Notes: generated by a model from the sequence alone, not told the origin. DNA of 64,000 nucleotides from Trichodelitschia bisporula (GCA_010356995.1 ML996693.1:1178001-1242000), one strand, 5' to 3'. Shown: positions 46,817 through 58,949, counted from the stretch's first letter. A program made the numbers and translations.

Positions 46817-49811
46817 GTGGAATCCCCACCCAATTCCACCATCACGGCCGGAACGGCGCCTTTCAACGGCGCAGCCTCGGAACCCTCCCCCACGCCTCCT
46901 GGTGCGGTTCAGAGCGCTGCGCGTCGTCTCCTAGCCGCGGCGTCGGGCGAGGGCGCTGGCCCGGGCGAGTCGCCCAGTGCACCGTCGACTATCTCGGTAT
47001 CCCACCCAGCGAACGCACACTCCAAGACGGCGAACTCTGCCGGGGCTGGTCCGCGACCCACGTCGGCAACGTCGCCGCGAGCGGACCAGCCGGCGAGGAT
47101 GCGCTCGTCCATCGCGTGCGCGCGCTGCCGCCGCTCCAAGGTCAAGTGCGTCAACAATGGTGTAAACACGACGTGTCGCGCCTGCGAGACGAGTGGTCGC
47201 GAGTGTACCTACCCGCAGCCCGCTGTCACTGGCGCGTCCATGGCGGCGGCACGCGAAGCTGCGCGTCGTGAGATCAGTGGCGGTCCCGATACCTCCGAGG
47301 TTCGTTTCTTGTCTCTTCCCATTGCGATCCATCATGATCACGTGTTAATATCTTCCAGGCTCACCACCCACCCAAGCGCCAACGCGTCAAGCGCATCTTG
47401 CCCTCGGGGCACACTGGTACCAAGGATGTGTCGACCAAGGAGAGCATGCGGGCCATCGTGGATGCGCTGGACCCCACTCTCTTGAAGCCGCACGTATGGG
47501 TCGAGCTGGTGAGTACTCCGATCTCTCATCTGTGCCTCTCCCGTCTGACCCTTATAGTTTGACATCTGGAACCTGCACTACTCGACCGATTTGCCGTTCA
47601 TTCACCATCCAACGTTCCTTAAGCAGCTCCGCCAGCTTACGCCGGCCGGTGAAGTTGTGGATTTCAACTCACCCCGTCCCGACCGCGGGTCCACAATGCC
47701 GCCGGCTCCCGACTTCTGGCTGCTTGGCTTCCTAGCGCTGACGGCCAAGTTCCATCTGCTGCTCGTCACCCATCACTCGCCGCGCTCGGCCACGCGTCCG
47801 AGCAACCCGTTGATTGCTTCACATTACTACGCGTCGGCTTGCCGTGTGCGCCTTGCGATGGCCGCCAGCGAGGACGCCCCGCCAGACTTGCATCGTATTC
47901 AAGCGCTGCAGATGCTAGCTTTTCACGATTGGATGTCTGACCAAGGCCTCAAGGCGTGGTCCGGCACGGGGACCGCTCTACGCTATGCCCAGTCGCTTGG
48001 CCTGCACATTGAAGCGTCCCTTGACGATGAACCTGATGCGCGTTGCGTCCCACTGCACTACGACCCACCCGACTTCGGTGGCGAGAGCCGTCGTTCCAGC
48101 TCTGTGACGTCAATCGCGTTCATCGAGAGCGAGGTTGCGCGCCGCACCTTCTGGAGTGTATTCATCTTCGACCGAGCTTTGAGCAACAGCAAGTACCGGC
48201 CGTCTGTTGTGCACCCGGTGGACGTGCATGTGCAGTTGCCGAGCAGCGAACAGACCTTCACCTTTGGGCGTGCTGTGCGCACGGCCTGCATCGTTGACAA
48301 GCGAGGCGGGCATGGTACTAACGGCAGCGCCAAGGTGGAGGGTGAGCCCGGGCACAGTCGCAGCAAAAGCCTCAGCCACGAGCCGACCGACGAGGGTGGT
48401 GTGCCATGGGAGCAGGGGCCAAATGAGGGTGTTGTTAGCCGCTACGTCAAGGCCATCGATTTGTATGGCAAGATTCTGCTATATGCAGATTGGGGTGGAC
48501 GGAAGTAAGTTTTGATCCTTAGAGTGTGGTACGCCCACTTAATTCGTCACTGACATTCCAGACGCGAGGTCTACCCTCCGTACAGTCCGCACTCCAGCTG
48601 GGCCGGGCTGCACGCACAGCTCTCGGCCTTCCGTACGTCGCTGCCGCGTGAACTTACACTCAACCCGGACAACATCTCGGCACACATCACGTCGCGCACG
48701 TCGACGTCGTACATTGCGTTGCACTCCGTGCTGTTGCTGTGCGGGGTGATGCTTAACCGCGACCTGGTGTCTTTCTTGCCGTTGCGCACCGGGCCAGCTG
48801 ATGGTCCTACTGATCAAGTGCATTCCTCGACCGAGGACGCCAAGGAGCAGAAATTATTCTGGGAGACCGGTGCGCGTGAGCTCTTCCGATCGGCCCGGGA
48901 CTTGGTTGATCTGCAGCGCATCTGTCAGCAAGAGTGGAACATCGCGGTAGAGACGCCGATTGTGGGCTTCTCGGTGTACTTGGCCGCACTGATTGGTATG
49001 TTCTGGTGTTCATTTGCTCGTTCGCAAGCTAACTAGTCCAGGTGTCTACGCTATCAACTTTCCCTGGATGGACCCCAACGGTTACATGTCGCAGACCCTG
49101 CAGACTCCAAATCCTCCACCGCTCGATAAGGCCTCAACGGGACTCGAAGCTGCGCGTTTCGCCATGGAAGTCCTCTCTCACCTTCGCGCCCGCCTCCCCA
49201 AGGCATCGGGTTGGCTGCATACTCTCGCCGCTACGCATCGCTACTTCATGCGCACGCGCCGCGACTTCAAGCGGGCCTTCTGTGTCTATGGCGATAAGAC
49301 AATGCCCGGCCTAGCGGAGGGCCGCGACGACTCGCGCGGCATCGAGATCGCGCTGCGCGACGTCTTGCCCCAGACCGACGCCGACGATGTGCTCGATGAT
49401 GAAATGCCCGATGCGCCAGACGGCGAGTCCTTCGAGGAGGAGGACCCCGAGGACAAGCCCATCACTGTCGCACCACCTCCCGAGGGTAGGCAGGACAAGT
49501 GGAATGCCATCAATGCATCAGCCCCTGCCGCGCCCCCGCCTCCGCACGCGCCGGCTCATCAGAGCACGAATGGCGCGCATGGGCATGGGTCCTTTCCGCG
49601 CCGCGATGCTCCGCTCCCGGTACGCGAGAGTGTGGGCGGGCCGCCGGCTAGCCGTGAGCAGGCGGAGGCGTGGTTCGATGGGTTGCCCATGTATTGGGGT
49701 GCCGATGACTGGGTTGCGTTTGCGGATGGGGGCGAGATTAAGGAATGGCTTGCGCGGGTGCAGGAGAGGGGCCGGGCTGGGTGGCTTGGGACTGTGTTTG
49801 AGGGACGCTAG
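46817..49811 (+). CDS. Zn2Cys6 transcription factor with fungal-specific TF domain
   Basis: Five exons: up to 47299, then 47359-47508, 47558-48504, 48562-48995 and 49042-49811. A zinc cluster C-x2-C-x6-C-x8-C-x2-C-x6-C (CARCRRSKVKC, then TCRACETSGREC) lies at 47114-47200. The middle region (FDIWNLHYSTDLPFIHHPTF, GTALRYAQSLGLHIE, RRTFWSVFIFDR) matches the fungal-specific TF domain. The C-terminus is acidic, then Pro/His-rich. The first ATG in frame is at 47099, immediately before the zinc cluster (833 residues). The frame stays open back to 46799 and reads like a normal N-terminus (AVQSAARRLLAAAS), with GTG at 46817 in the context ACCGTGG. I give the longer model of about 927 residues, but the start is unresolved. 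It presumably binds CGG-type promoter sites; targets unknown. Confidence 0.85.
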
Positions 49812-52109
49812 GTGAGGTTGAGGGAGGTTGTACGCATTTTCGTTGTGATGATGGACGGGTGGGAAAATGGGAAAATGTACGATACCCTTTTTATGTGTTG
49901 TTTTCCGGTTCTTTTTATGAGTTTGTGGGATGGGGGGCGATTATGGGTGGGTTTGCAGGGTGTTTCGTGCCGTATTGATGTTATGAGAGTGCGATGGGTA
50001 ATTCATGGTTGTATTGCTGCTCTATGGATTTGACTCTACTGGACGTTCGTGATGTGGTATGGGAATGGGGTTGGTGATGCCCTTCTCGAGATGGGTTCTT
50101 GCTCTGAACAACTCCTGCGAGCTCTCCGTCTTCGCATAGCAGGCATCGGGGGAAGGGTGACGTAAAAATATGGAAAGACCATTCGTACTATTGGAAAGAG
50201 CATACTTGCCCGGGGAAGTGGGCGAGGGAGATAATGGAAGGAGCGCTGGAAGATACGGACGACAGTGTATCGTAATATGAGCGGCCCCGTCACTCACCTT
50301 TCTGTTTTGTGCATCGTCCTTCTACACACCTTTAATCTGCTTTCGTTGTTTGTGAGTTCTCTTCCTCTTCTCGACTGAAGATGTGCGTATCCGGAATAGT
50401 CACGACAAGTTCTACATGCTTACTGGAAGGTATTCGATCGCGACGATATCAGTGGTGCTGGTTTGAAGACGAAGTGAGTCTGTCTACAAGAATCCCGTCT
50501 AGAACTAGAAGCTAAGATTGATCTTCGCCTGCGTCCGGCCCCGAAATCTGGGACGATTAATCTCGAGCATCAGCATTCAACGTCCTGCGCAACCTTTGAA
50601 TATTCCGCCGGGCGAGGGGAAGAATGTGGAACAGTATCGGAATCCCCCCGACCAGTCATCCCGAGCCGCATCTCTTCAGCAAACACAGAGCTAGGCCGGT
50701 CACTGTATTGACCACATGAACCTTCGTCCCCCTGGTCCAGCGCTCGGCGGCTTACAAGTTGGCAGCTGGCGCGCTCCGTTCGGCCGTACCCTCGGCATCG
50801 GCTGTGTTGCCAAAGCATCATTTGCGCGAGCCCGAAGATTCTGATACTGAACCGGCAGACGGCAAATGGCGAACGGCTACATTCTAGCCAAGTAGCCGCT
50901 AGGCCAACGAGTCCATCTTCCTACGGACAAGGCGCGGAAATGGGAAAATCCTCCGAGGGGACTGGACGCGGTACACACCAGCCTTGTCCAAAAAGGTTCT
51001 GGTGTGGAGCGGCACTCCATGCGCGTGCAGCCATGCAGGGAAGCCGACGATCATCACGGTTCTCGCTGTCACGAGGTGACGTACGTTGTACTCGGAAATA
51101 CAAGACCATGCAGCCCAAAAGCTTGACATCAACATCAGTGTCAAGTCAAGCGCGTCTCACGACAAAGAAAGCACGCTTCTAGCACCCAAATCTCAGCCAC
51201 ATCTCCATAATTACTACGCTACTGGTTTTTCTAGTCCTGTTCCGGTGCAAATACAGCCGAGGAGCAAGCTCCGGCGGACAGGGCCGTGGTGAGCATGATT
51301 TCCGCGTTGACAGTCACAATGAATGCCTGTTAGCTTTGGACACCATATTGACAGTGGTACGACGGATGGCGTGTCTATGGCAGGTAGGGACACACTGAGG
51401 TGGACGGGGCCGTCGTGAGAATGGCCAGTAGGTGAGGTGAGGAGGTGAGGTCTGAATAGCAGTGACGGATGTGGCTGCCAAGCTCGGCCACCCGCGACGG
51501 CACGCGCCCGCAGACTGCGAGTTTGCCGCTCGTCCTTCATCCATGCACCCCGGACCCCAGAATCATCATGCGAACCGAGGAGACGGGAGCGAAACTCTCC
51601 AAAGAAGGCAGCGACCGGTGAAGATGGCGGGGCGAAATGCGGGGATGGGATGCGGAGAAGTGGAGAAGTGGGGTTGCGCTCGTCCTCCCAAATTCCCACG
51701 ATGCAACCTCGTAGTCCCGCCATGCGCTGCGACGGGCTCGCGACTCTGACATTCAAGGTTCTCCCACGTCCACTGGGCTCCCTTGATCCGCTCGGCCCCC
51801 CTGCCATGGCTTTCTTCCAGAGCTTCCAGCCACTGCCGTCCCCGGCATTGCTTAATTGTCGGCCTAACGCTGTGATCTCCCGGCCTATGATGTCCCGAGC
51901 GCGGACGTTGAGCTTGGTCCCGCTGGCGGGGATAATGCCGTGACACTTCGTAACCGGCGAATATGCGGCAAATGGGTATAGATTGGGAGCACATATAACC
52001 GGACGGATCGACCCGTGCCCGTCAAATGTGTTTTTGCGTTTTCTGATCGCGAAGATTTTGTCCAGGACACTTCACACAGACTCCAAGGCGAAAGATAGAG
52101 GCGATCACG
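49812..52109. other. intergenic, no supported gene
   Basis: Trailer of the Zn2Cys6 gene, then mixed DNA. Open frames at 50899-51144 and 51214-51807 (both minus) lack recognisable features. The right end holds the sugar-transporter promoter with a CATATAA element near 51993. Confidence 0.5.
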
Positions 52110-53785
52110 ATGGGTTTCCCTAAGGTGTACAACACCTACTTTCTGGCCATAGTTTCGACTATCGGCGGCATGCTGTACGTTCTTGTCAGCGGTACCTTGT
52201 CTTATCTAACCATTTAGCTTTGGCTTTGACATCTCGTCCATGGCGGCCATTGTCGGGACGGATCAGTACATCTGGTACTTCAACAACCCGCACGGTGTTA
52301 CGCAAGGTGAGTCGAGTTCGTTATGTCTGATTCAAGTCTAACTTTTCAGGTGCAATTGGCTCCGCGCTGGCCGCCGGGTCCGTCATCGGTGCCCTCATGG
52401 CGGGCCCAATCTCCGACAAATACGGTCGCCGGGACAGTATTGCCTTTGCTTGCATCTGGTGGCTGATCGGGACGGCGGTCCAAGTCTCGACAAAGGGCGT
52501 TGGACAACTGATCGCTGGGCGCATCCTCAATGGCGTGTGCGTCGGCATCACGTCGTCGCAGGTGCCGGTCTACCTCGCTGAGATTGCGAAGAAGGACAAG
52601 CGTGGCAGCATCGTCGTGATTCAGCAACTCGCCATCGAGTTTGGTATCCTGGTCATGTACTTCGTCGGCTACGGCTGCTCCTTCATCGGCTCGCCGAAAT
52701 CTACCACCAGCTTCCGCACTGCCTGGGGCATCCAGTTTGTCCCTGCTGCGCTGCTTCTTATGGGTCTGCCGTTCCTGCCCCGCTCGCCACGCTGGCTCGC
52801 CAAGGTCGGCCGCAAGGAGGAGGCTATTGATGTTCTGTCGAAAATTCAGGCTGGGGGCAACCGAGCCGACCCGCTCGTCGTTGCCGAGCTGCAGGAGATT
52901 GAGACTGTGCTTATTGCTGAGCGCGCTGGGGCAAAGGGGTGGCGTCGGTTTATCGACAATGGCATGTGGCGCCGCACGTTTGCGGGAATGAGCGTACAGG
53001 CGTGGCAGCAGCTGTCGGGCGCGAACGTGATGGTGTACTACATGGTGAGTGAGGCGACCGTTTTTCCGGCACCGCTAACAGCGCAGGTTTACGTGTTCTC
53101 CATGGCTGGCCTGCACGGCAACATCAACCTGATCAGTTCCGGGATCCAGTACGCCCTGTTCATCATCTTCACAGTTTTCACCTTCTTCTTCATCGACCGG
53201 ACCGGGCGGCGACCGCTCCTCATCTACGGCGCAATCGGCATGGGCGTGTGCCACTTCGTCGTCGGCGGCATTCTGGGCACGCACGGGAAGTACACGCCCG
53301 GCGGTGTGGACGGCAACCTCAACGTCGTTATCTCACTCGACCCAGGCGCCGCGTCGCACACCGTTATTGCCTTCTCCTACCTGCTCATCATCATCTACGC
53401 GCTGACCCTCGCGCCCGTAGCCTGGGTCTACGCGGCGGAGGTGTGGTCGCTGGAGACGCGCGCGTACGGCATGGCGCTCGCGAGTATCGCAAATTGGCTG
53501 TTTAACTTCGCGCTGGGCCTGTTTGTGCCCCCCGCTTTCCGCAATATCTCGTGGAAGACGTTTATTATTTTTGGGGTGTTGTGCTTTGGCGCGGCGGCGC
53601 AAGCGTTCGTTTCGTATCCTGAAACTGCCGGGAAGAGTCTGGAGGAGATTGAGGAGATGTTTAGGCCTGGTGGCCCCAAGCCGTGGAAGACGAGGGTTGG
53701 GGATTCGCATCTTGAGGCGAAGGTGGAGGAGGTAAGGGAGCAGCAGGAGAAGGCGGGTGTGGTTGAGAAGACGACATATGTCTAG
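52110..53785 (+). CDS. MFS sugar transporter
   Basis: Four exons: 52110-52174, 52218-52306, 52350-53044 and 53087-53785, giving 515 residues. The family signatures of fungal sugar/H+ symporters are in order: GGMLFGFDISSM in TM1, GPISDKYGRRD after TM2, PVYLAEIAKKDKRG, RSPRWLAKVGRKEEA, WQQLSGANVMVYYM, IDRTGRRPLL, YAAEVWSLETRAYGMA and PETAGKSLEEIEEMF. Twelve membrane segments are expected at the plasma membrane. The substrate cannot be read from sequence; hexoses, pentoses or polyols are possible. The last intron (53045-53086) is only 42 bases, in frame and free of stops; removing it joins YYM to VYVFSMAGL as in relatives. An aldo-keto reductase lies about 520 bases downstream on the same strand. 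Confidence 0.92.
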
Positions 53786-54303
53786 TGCGGGGAAAATGAT
53801 CAGTTTGGTCTGGCAGGGGTTAGAGATACCTATGCAAGCAATTGGAAGACGATGTTTTGTCCTGCCTGTGTACCGAAGTGTGTACAAGCTTCCAGTAAAA
53901 GTGTCCGTCGAACGACAAGGCTGGATAAAACGCCACATGCGAGGCTGATCCCAACCCGATACGGCTAAAGCTGCACCTCCGCTAGCCCGAATCAAGCTGG
54001 GCCATGACGGCATCTACTCTGAGAGAAGGAGCACTTACAAGGGAAGAAAGTTGCCACAACCGCGGTTTGCATGAGACCTGGACCTTCGGGACGACAGTTG
54101 CGATTTGATGTTATCGAGGGGTGGACCCCCGAGCGGGAGTTAACGTCATACCTACGTAGTTATAAGAAGCAGCAATCGGTGCTGTTTGCCAGTTCTCCAA
54201 CCGCCTCACGCGAACAAGAAGCTTAAAAAGATTCCGCAACTGAACTCTCCTCCTACACTACCTCCTCAATTACGTTCCCACCTAATCCTCACACATCACC
54301 ACA
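53786..54303. other. intergenic; promoter of aldo-keto reductase
   Basis: Includes the transporter trailer and, near 54160, TTATAAGAAG as a TATA-like element, followed by a CT-rich leader to the ATG at 54304. Confidence 0.55.
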
Positions 54304-55284
54304 ATGTCTGCCATCAAGCTCAACACCGGCGCCAGCCTGCCCGCCATCGGCCTGGGCACCTGGCAAGATCCCGACGCGCAGCAAGATGCCGTAGCCGCGG
54401 CTCTCAAGGCGGGCTACCGCCACATCGACACAGCAACCGTGTACGGCACCGAGAAGGCCGTTGGCGAGGGCCTCAAGAAGTCTGGCGTGCCACGCAGCGA
54501 GGTCTTCATCACAACGAAGCTGTGGAACAACAAGCACCACCCCAATGACGTCGAGAAGGCGCTCGACCAGTCGCTGGCCGACCTCGGGACCGACTATGTC
54601 GACCTCTGGTTGATTCACTGGCCCGTTGCATTTGGTCGCGGAGAGGACAAGTTCCCCAAGACCAGTGACGGCAAGCCGATTACTGAGAACATTGACTTCG
54701 TCGATACCTACAAGGCTATGGAGAAGTGCTTCAAGGCTGGCAAGGCCAAGGCTATTGGTGTCTCCAACTTCAGTCATGCCGAGATGGAGCGTCTACTGAA
54801 GGAGACGAGCGTGGTATGTTGCTATTACTATCATTGTTATTGAACGCCGCTAACAAACCAGGTCCCCGCCGTGCACCAGATTGAGCGCCATCCGTGGTTG
54901 CAGCAAAACAAGTTTGTCAAGTGGCTCCACGAGAAGGACATCGCCGTCGTCGCGTACAGCCCGTTCGGCAACGCCAACCCCATCTACGAGGGCACCAAGG
55001 AGCTTGGGCTGCTGATCCAAGATCCGACGCTCGTGGAGATTGGCAAGAAGTATGGCAAGTCGGGCGCGCAGACGGCGCTGGCGTGGGGTATTTCGACGGG
55101 GTGTGCGGTGATTCCCAAGAGCAAGTCCCAAGAACGTGTCAAGCAGAACCTGGAGGGTGACTTCAAGCTGTCCGAGGAAGACGTCAAGAAGATTGAGGCG
55201 ATTGACAAGAAGGCGCGGTTTAACGACTCGTCGGCGGACTTCGGGTACGACTTTTTCATGGATTTGGATGGAAAGAAGAAGTAG
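54304..55284 (+). CDS. aldo/keto reductase (NADPH aldehyde/aldose reductase type)
   Basis: Two exons, 54304-54813 and 54862-55284, giving 310 residues, the normal AKR length. The catalytic tetrad is complete: Asp42 and Tyr47 in GYRHIDTATVYG, Lys72 in ITTKLW and His105 in LIHWP. IGVSNFS and PVIPKSKSQERVKQN-like cofactor segments (here CAVIPKSKSQERVKQN) follow. The protein reduces aldehydes or sugars to alcohols with NAD(P)H in the cytosol. It resembles the fungal Gcy1/glycerol dehydrogenase and aldehyde reductase group; whether it prefers xylose, glyceraldehyde or others is not visible. Its position beside a sugar transporter suggests, but does not prove, a role in sugar or polyol use. Confidence 0.93.
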
Positions 55285-56912
55285 GGCGGTAGATGGTGAG
55301 CTAGCTTCACCCAAAACGAACTGTATGAACTGTAGTTTGCATGCGTATGGCGCTCAGAAATCAAGTTGTTTTCTAGGAAGTGAGCATGACCGATGAGCGT
55401 GATGCCGTTCTTGTGTTAACGGAGCAGCGGGAAGCAGAAAGCTAGTCACTGCTTCAGCTTTCGAAGCTGTACACAATGCAGTCCTGTGCACATGTGCTAC
55501 TTGTTAATGGCGGGCCACCTTCGGGCAGAACTGGTGGAGCTCGGGGATTGGGATGAAGCTCGGATCACTTCCGTGTCTTTTTTTCGGAGCGGAAAAACTT
55601 TACACCGAAAAAGGTTAGGTATTTCTTTCGCGACGCATCCCCGAAACCGAAACTTCTTCAACCACCAGCTTGCAGCTTTGCAGCTCCCACCCCACAGCCA
55701 GCGCTGGCCGCTGGCGACTGATTGTATCTGTCGCATCGAGGTAAGCAGATCGACTCTTCCTTTCACTACAATGATGAGGAGCAAAAACACGAACAATCCA
55801 ACTCCTATCAATCGTGAGGATCATAAGCTCTACAATCTCTCTGAACTGTCACGGCCCTCGATTTGTTCGTCACCCGCTGTGTTCCCCAGCTAACAGTGTA
55901 CAGAAATTTCTCACTGTAGCACTGCGACGTGCCGACAAGACGCTGACCGCAGCGCCCTGCTGCAACTGCGCTCCCACAATCTCAAAAGGTACACATTGCA
56001 ATTTCTTTTCTCTCTGGGATGATGATAATGTGACATCGGAAAGGCATTCCTCGATCTGAATTCAATGTGGATCACGTCTTTAAAGTTTCAGCCTTGTCTG
56101 ACCTCTGTCATTCTGCTTATCTTTGCACGTTCTTTGCGACCGTAGCTAACCACAAGCAGGTACATTTGCTCCTCTCCATCTCTCCAATATGACGAAACTT
56201 GACGAACGGGCGGTCATACTGCGTTCTCCTCGGCCGCGTCCGCCAAACAGGACGTACAATCCTGGGGCGTGGGCTGGGGAAGAACTTGCTGAGAACTCGT
56301 CAGCTGAACATTGGACACACCGCCATGGTGCTTGAACTATTGTGGGCAAAGCTGACCGGTTCAGGTACATGTGCTCGTCTTTTTCTTGGTTCCCATCAAT
56401 ATGATGATCAACATTCACACTGTGTGATTGGACTGGCGTGTAAACGACGTCAGCTCCAAATGATCTTACAACACTGAAAATTCTGATTTAATGAGGTATG
56501 TTCGACCCCCAAGTCCAGGCCCGGGAATGACGCTAACTGTCGCAGCCTGATTTGATGGCTTTTGCCTTTTGCTGCTTCAATGTGTGGAGGCTAGCCGCTG
56601 ACTATGTCGCATTCTAGGCAAGTTCGTCAGGTTGTGGGAGTTGTGCTTGAGAGCCTGTGGTAAGCCGCCCCTCTCCTTTTCCCCTCTAGCCTGATGAGAT
56701 ACACGAGACGCTGCGTTCTTCCTGAGTGCGCCGATGAAGAGACAACTCACCTTGGAGACCTGAATGCTACTGCTCCACTTGCTTTAAAAATCCGGTCGAG
56801 GCCCCGCTGACTGGTGACAGGACTCTGAAAATCGGCTCGGCCGATGTAGATAGCAATGTATACCCATGCAACCCGATTCTCTGAATGTGCGTGCTCCGAC
56901 CATTAGTGACTA
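55285..56912. other. intergenic, no gene seen
   Basis: The aldo-keto reductase trailer and the trailer of the MT-A70 gene lie at the two ends. The middle is AT-richer DNA with only short, featureless frames. Confidence 0.5.
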
Positions 56913-58289
56913 CTATATCCAGTAATTATCCCAATTGAACTTGAGTGCCTCGTTTCCCCACGAGCACCAGCCGGCGACGAGATGGCGTGCATAAATTTCC
57001 CATGCATTATACCAGATGGGGCCCTCGCGCTCCGCGTACCCTGGCAGCAGTGGCTCGAGCAGCTCCTTGAGGCAGGGCTTGCGCGAGTGCAGGTCCGGCA
57101 CACCAGCAATGACCCTTCGCGCCGGCTCCTCGCATGCTGGCGCGCCCTTGCGCCCGACAAGCAGCATCTCCCACGGGCATCTCCACGCGCCGTCGAGCGG
57201 CGTGACAGGCTCACCAGCTTCGGTTATCTTCACCCAAATCCACTCCTCGACCAATGTCACGCCCCAGGCATCGAATATGCCGTTCCGGCCGAGCACGGAG
57301 TTACGCACAGCAGCCTTGTTCGTGATCCACACCGCCACTATCCCGTCTTTGACAGTAGACCATTGATAGGCCTGCGCCAGACCGACGAGTTCAGCGGTAA
57401 GGACATCAAGGGTGCGGGTTGTAGGGTAGGCGCTGCTGCGACCAGCGGACTTATTCGGCCAGGGCGGATCGAGGAGGAAGAGGCTGACTGATGCGCGATT
57501 GAGGTGCGGTGGATGTGATGGGATCGTGTGTAGCGTATGGGTTGTGAAGGGGGGAAGATGGAAGTTTATATGCTGGGGTCGCCACGTCGGGGTTGGGATG
57601 GAGATGTGCAGGGTGAGGGATTGCGGAGCGCTGGTCGCGTTGCTGTATGAGCCGGGGTAGTTGGAGCAGAAGAATGGAGGCGCGGGAGGCGCAGTGATGG
57701 TGTATGTACGCGCTGGGACCGGGTTAATGGCACCGAACAGGAGGGCCGGGAGGCTGGCTTCTGTCTCGGTATCGGCTGGCTGGTTTGTCCGGCGGGGATG
57801 GCACCATGGCCCCGTGTGTTGGGAGCTGATGTCAGGCAGGGCCGCGCGGATTAGCGCGATGTAGATGTCCCGCTTTGGGCCGGAGTTTTGTGATGAGAGG
57901 CGCTCGCGCGCTGCTTCGCTTTTGGGTTCGGGAGTGGTGTAGGGTGCGGTTGGCGGGGGGCGGGAGAGGAGGTGCCGGGTTGCGGGGGCGTAGGGTGTGC
58001 CTTGTGCGTGGGCGATTGATGTCGGGATGTCGATGAGGGTGATTGTGTGGGAGGGGTTTTGGTAGAGGATTGGCGGAGGGAGAGGCATGGTGATATTGAA
58101 GGGGAGGTAGGGAGAGGGTAGGTTTTGGGAGGTTGAGTTTACGATCTGGATGGTGTGGGAGAATTGCGTTTGGTGATTGTGAGTGTTGAGTGTCGTGGAG
58201 GGGTGTGGTTTGGGGATCTGAGGTGGTTGTCTGCTGGTGACGCAGATGCGGATTGAGGCTCGATCCCGGGTTTCCCAATTCGGCTGCAT
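56913..58289 (-). CDS. MT-A70 family N6-adenine methyltransferase, METTL4-like
   Basis: A single exon of 458 residues from ATG 58289; a second in-frame ATG at 58088 (MPLPPPILYQNPSHTITLID) is probably the better start, since homologues tend to begin there and the first 67 residues look like leader sequence, giving 391 residues. The catalytic DPPW motif lies at about residue 273 (FLLDPPWPNKSAGRSS), followed by the AdoMet-fold segments IVAVWITNK, WGVTLVEEWIWVKIT and PWEMLLVGRKG. It ends with IWYNAWEIYAR and EALKFNWDNYWI. The DPPW-x-NKS form is that of METTL4, which in animals methylates U2 snRNA and reportedly DNA adenine. It probably uses AdoMet to make N6-methyladenine in RNA or DNA. Divergent from the mitochondrial carrier gene. 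Confidence 0.87.
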   Translation of the reverse strand: MQPNWETRDRASIRICVTSRQPPQIPKPHPSTTLNTHNHQTQFSHTIQIVNSTSQNLPSPYLPFNITMPLPPPILYQNPSHTITLIDIPTSIAHAQGTPYAPATRHLLSRPPPTAPYTTPEPKSEAARERLSSQNSGPKRDIYIALIRAALPDISSQHTGPWCHPRRTNQPADTETEASLPALLFGAINPVPARTYTITAPPAPPFFCSNYPGSYSNATSAPQSLTLHISIPTPTWRPQHINFHLPPFTTHTLHTIPSHPPHLNRASVSLFLLDPPWPNKSAGRSSAYPTTRTLDVLTAELVGLAQAYQWSTVKDGIVAVWITNKAAVRNSVLGRNGIFDAWGVTLVEEWIWVKITEAGEPVTPLDGAWRCPWEMLLVGRKGAPACEEPARRVIAGVPDLHSRKPCLKELLEPLLPGYAEREGPIWYNAWEIYARHLVAGWCSWGNEALKFNWDNYWI

Positions 58290-58949
58290 GCTAATTTGGA
58301 TCGAGATAGAGAGCCCGGACTAGCAGAAAGAAGCTTTGCCATTCACATGACGGACATTTTACTCCGTCAGTGTGGAGTATTAGCTTGTCCGATGCTACCC
58401 GCCGTCAGGTGCCGAGGGGAAAGGTGAGGGGATCGCTGGTGGGGATTTACGGGCCGGGACGAAAAGGCGAAGCAGAGAAGCCGAAAGCGGAGAACAATAA
58501 AGAAGAAAGCGAAGATGGATGAATCTCGTGAACGATACTTTATCAGGCAAACCGTCGTTGGTGTTGAGCATCCGGCTAGATCATTGTTCACTAGATCATC
58601 GTCGTTGTGTAGAAGATCTCATGCCTATCTCCGTCTCACGTTCTCCATCTCCGTTCTCGGCAACCCGGCCGGCCTTTTCCAAGGGGTGAAGTCACTCGTC
58701 ACTCCGCCCCCCCCGGCTCCCCCGACCCCCCGAGGTCAGTGCGCTGACGCAACCGTTCTCAACTCTTTTTCGCCATCCATCCGCAGCGCCAACCCGCTGC
58801 CAACCCTTCTCCACACGCTGCTTCTCCACTCCACCCAAACCTAGCGACTACATACCAAACATACTTCATGGCCAGCCCCAGTATCTCATTGCTGGCTTCC
58901 TTCGCGCTGAGGTAGTCTCCCCTGCGCCTCTTATCCGAGCGAGCGCGGG
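58290..58949. promoter_or_regulatory. divergent promoter region between MT-A70 and carrier genes
   Basis: The 660 bases between opposed start codons hold both promoters. A C-rich run lies at about 58709-58732. No coding sequence. Confidence 0.6.

Noticed and set aside
50899-51807. Minus-strand frames between the Zn2Cys6 and transporter genes
   Set aside because: No recognisable motifs, unusual amino-acid mix, no promoter or splice support.
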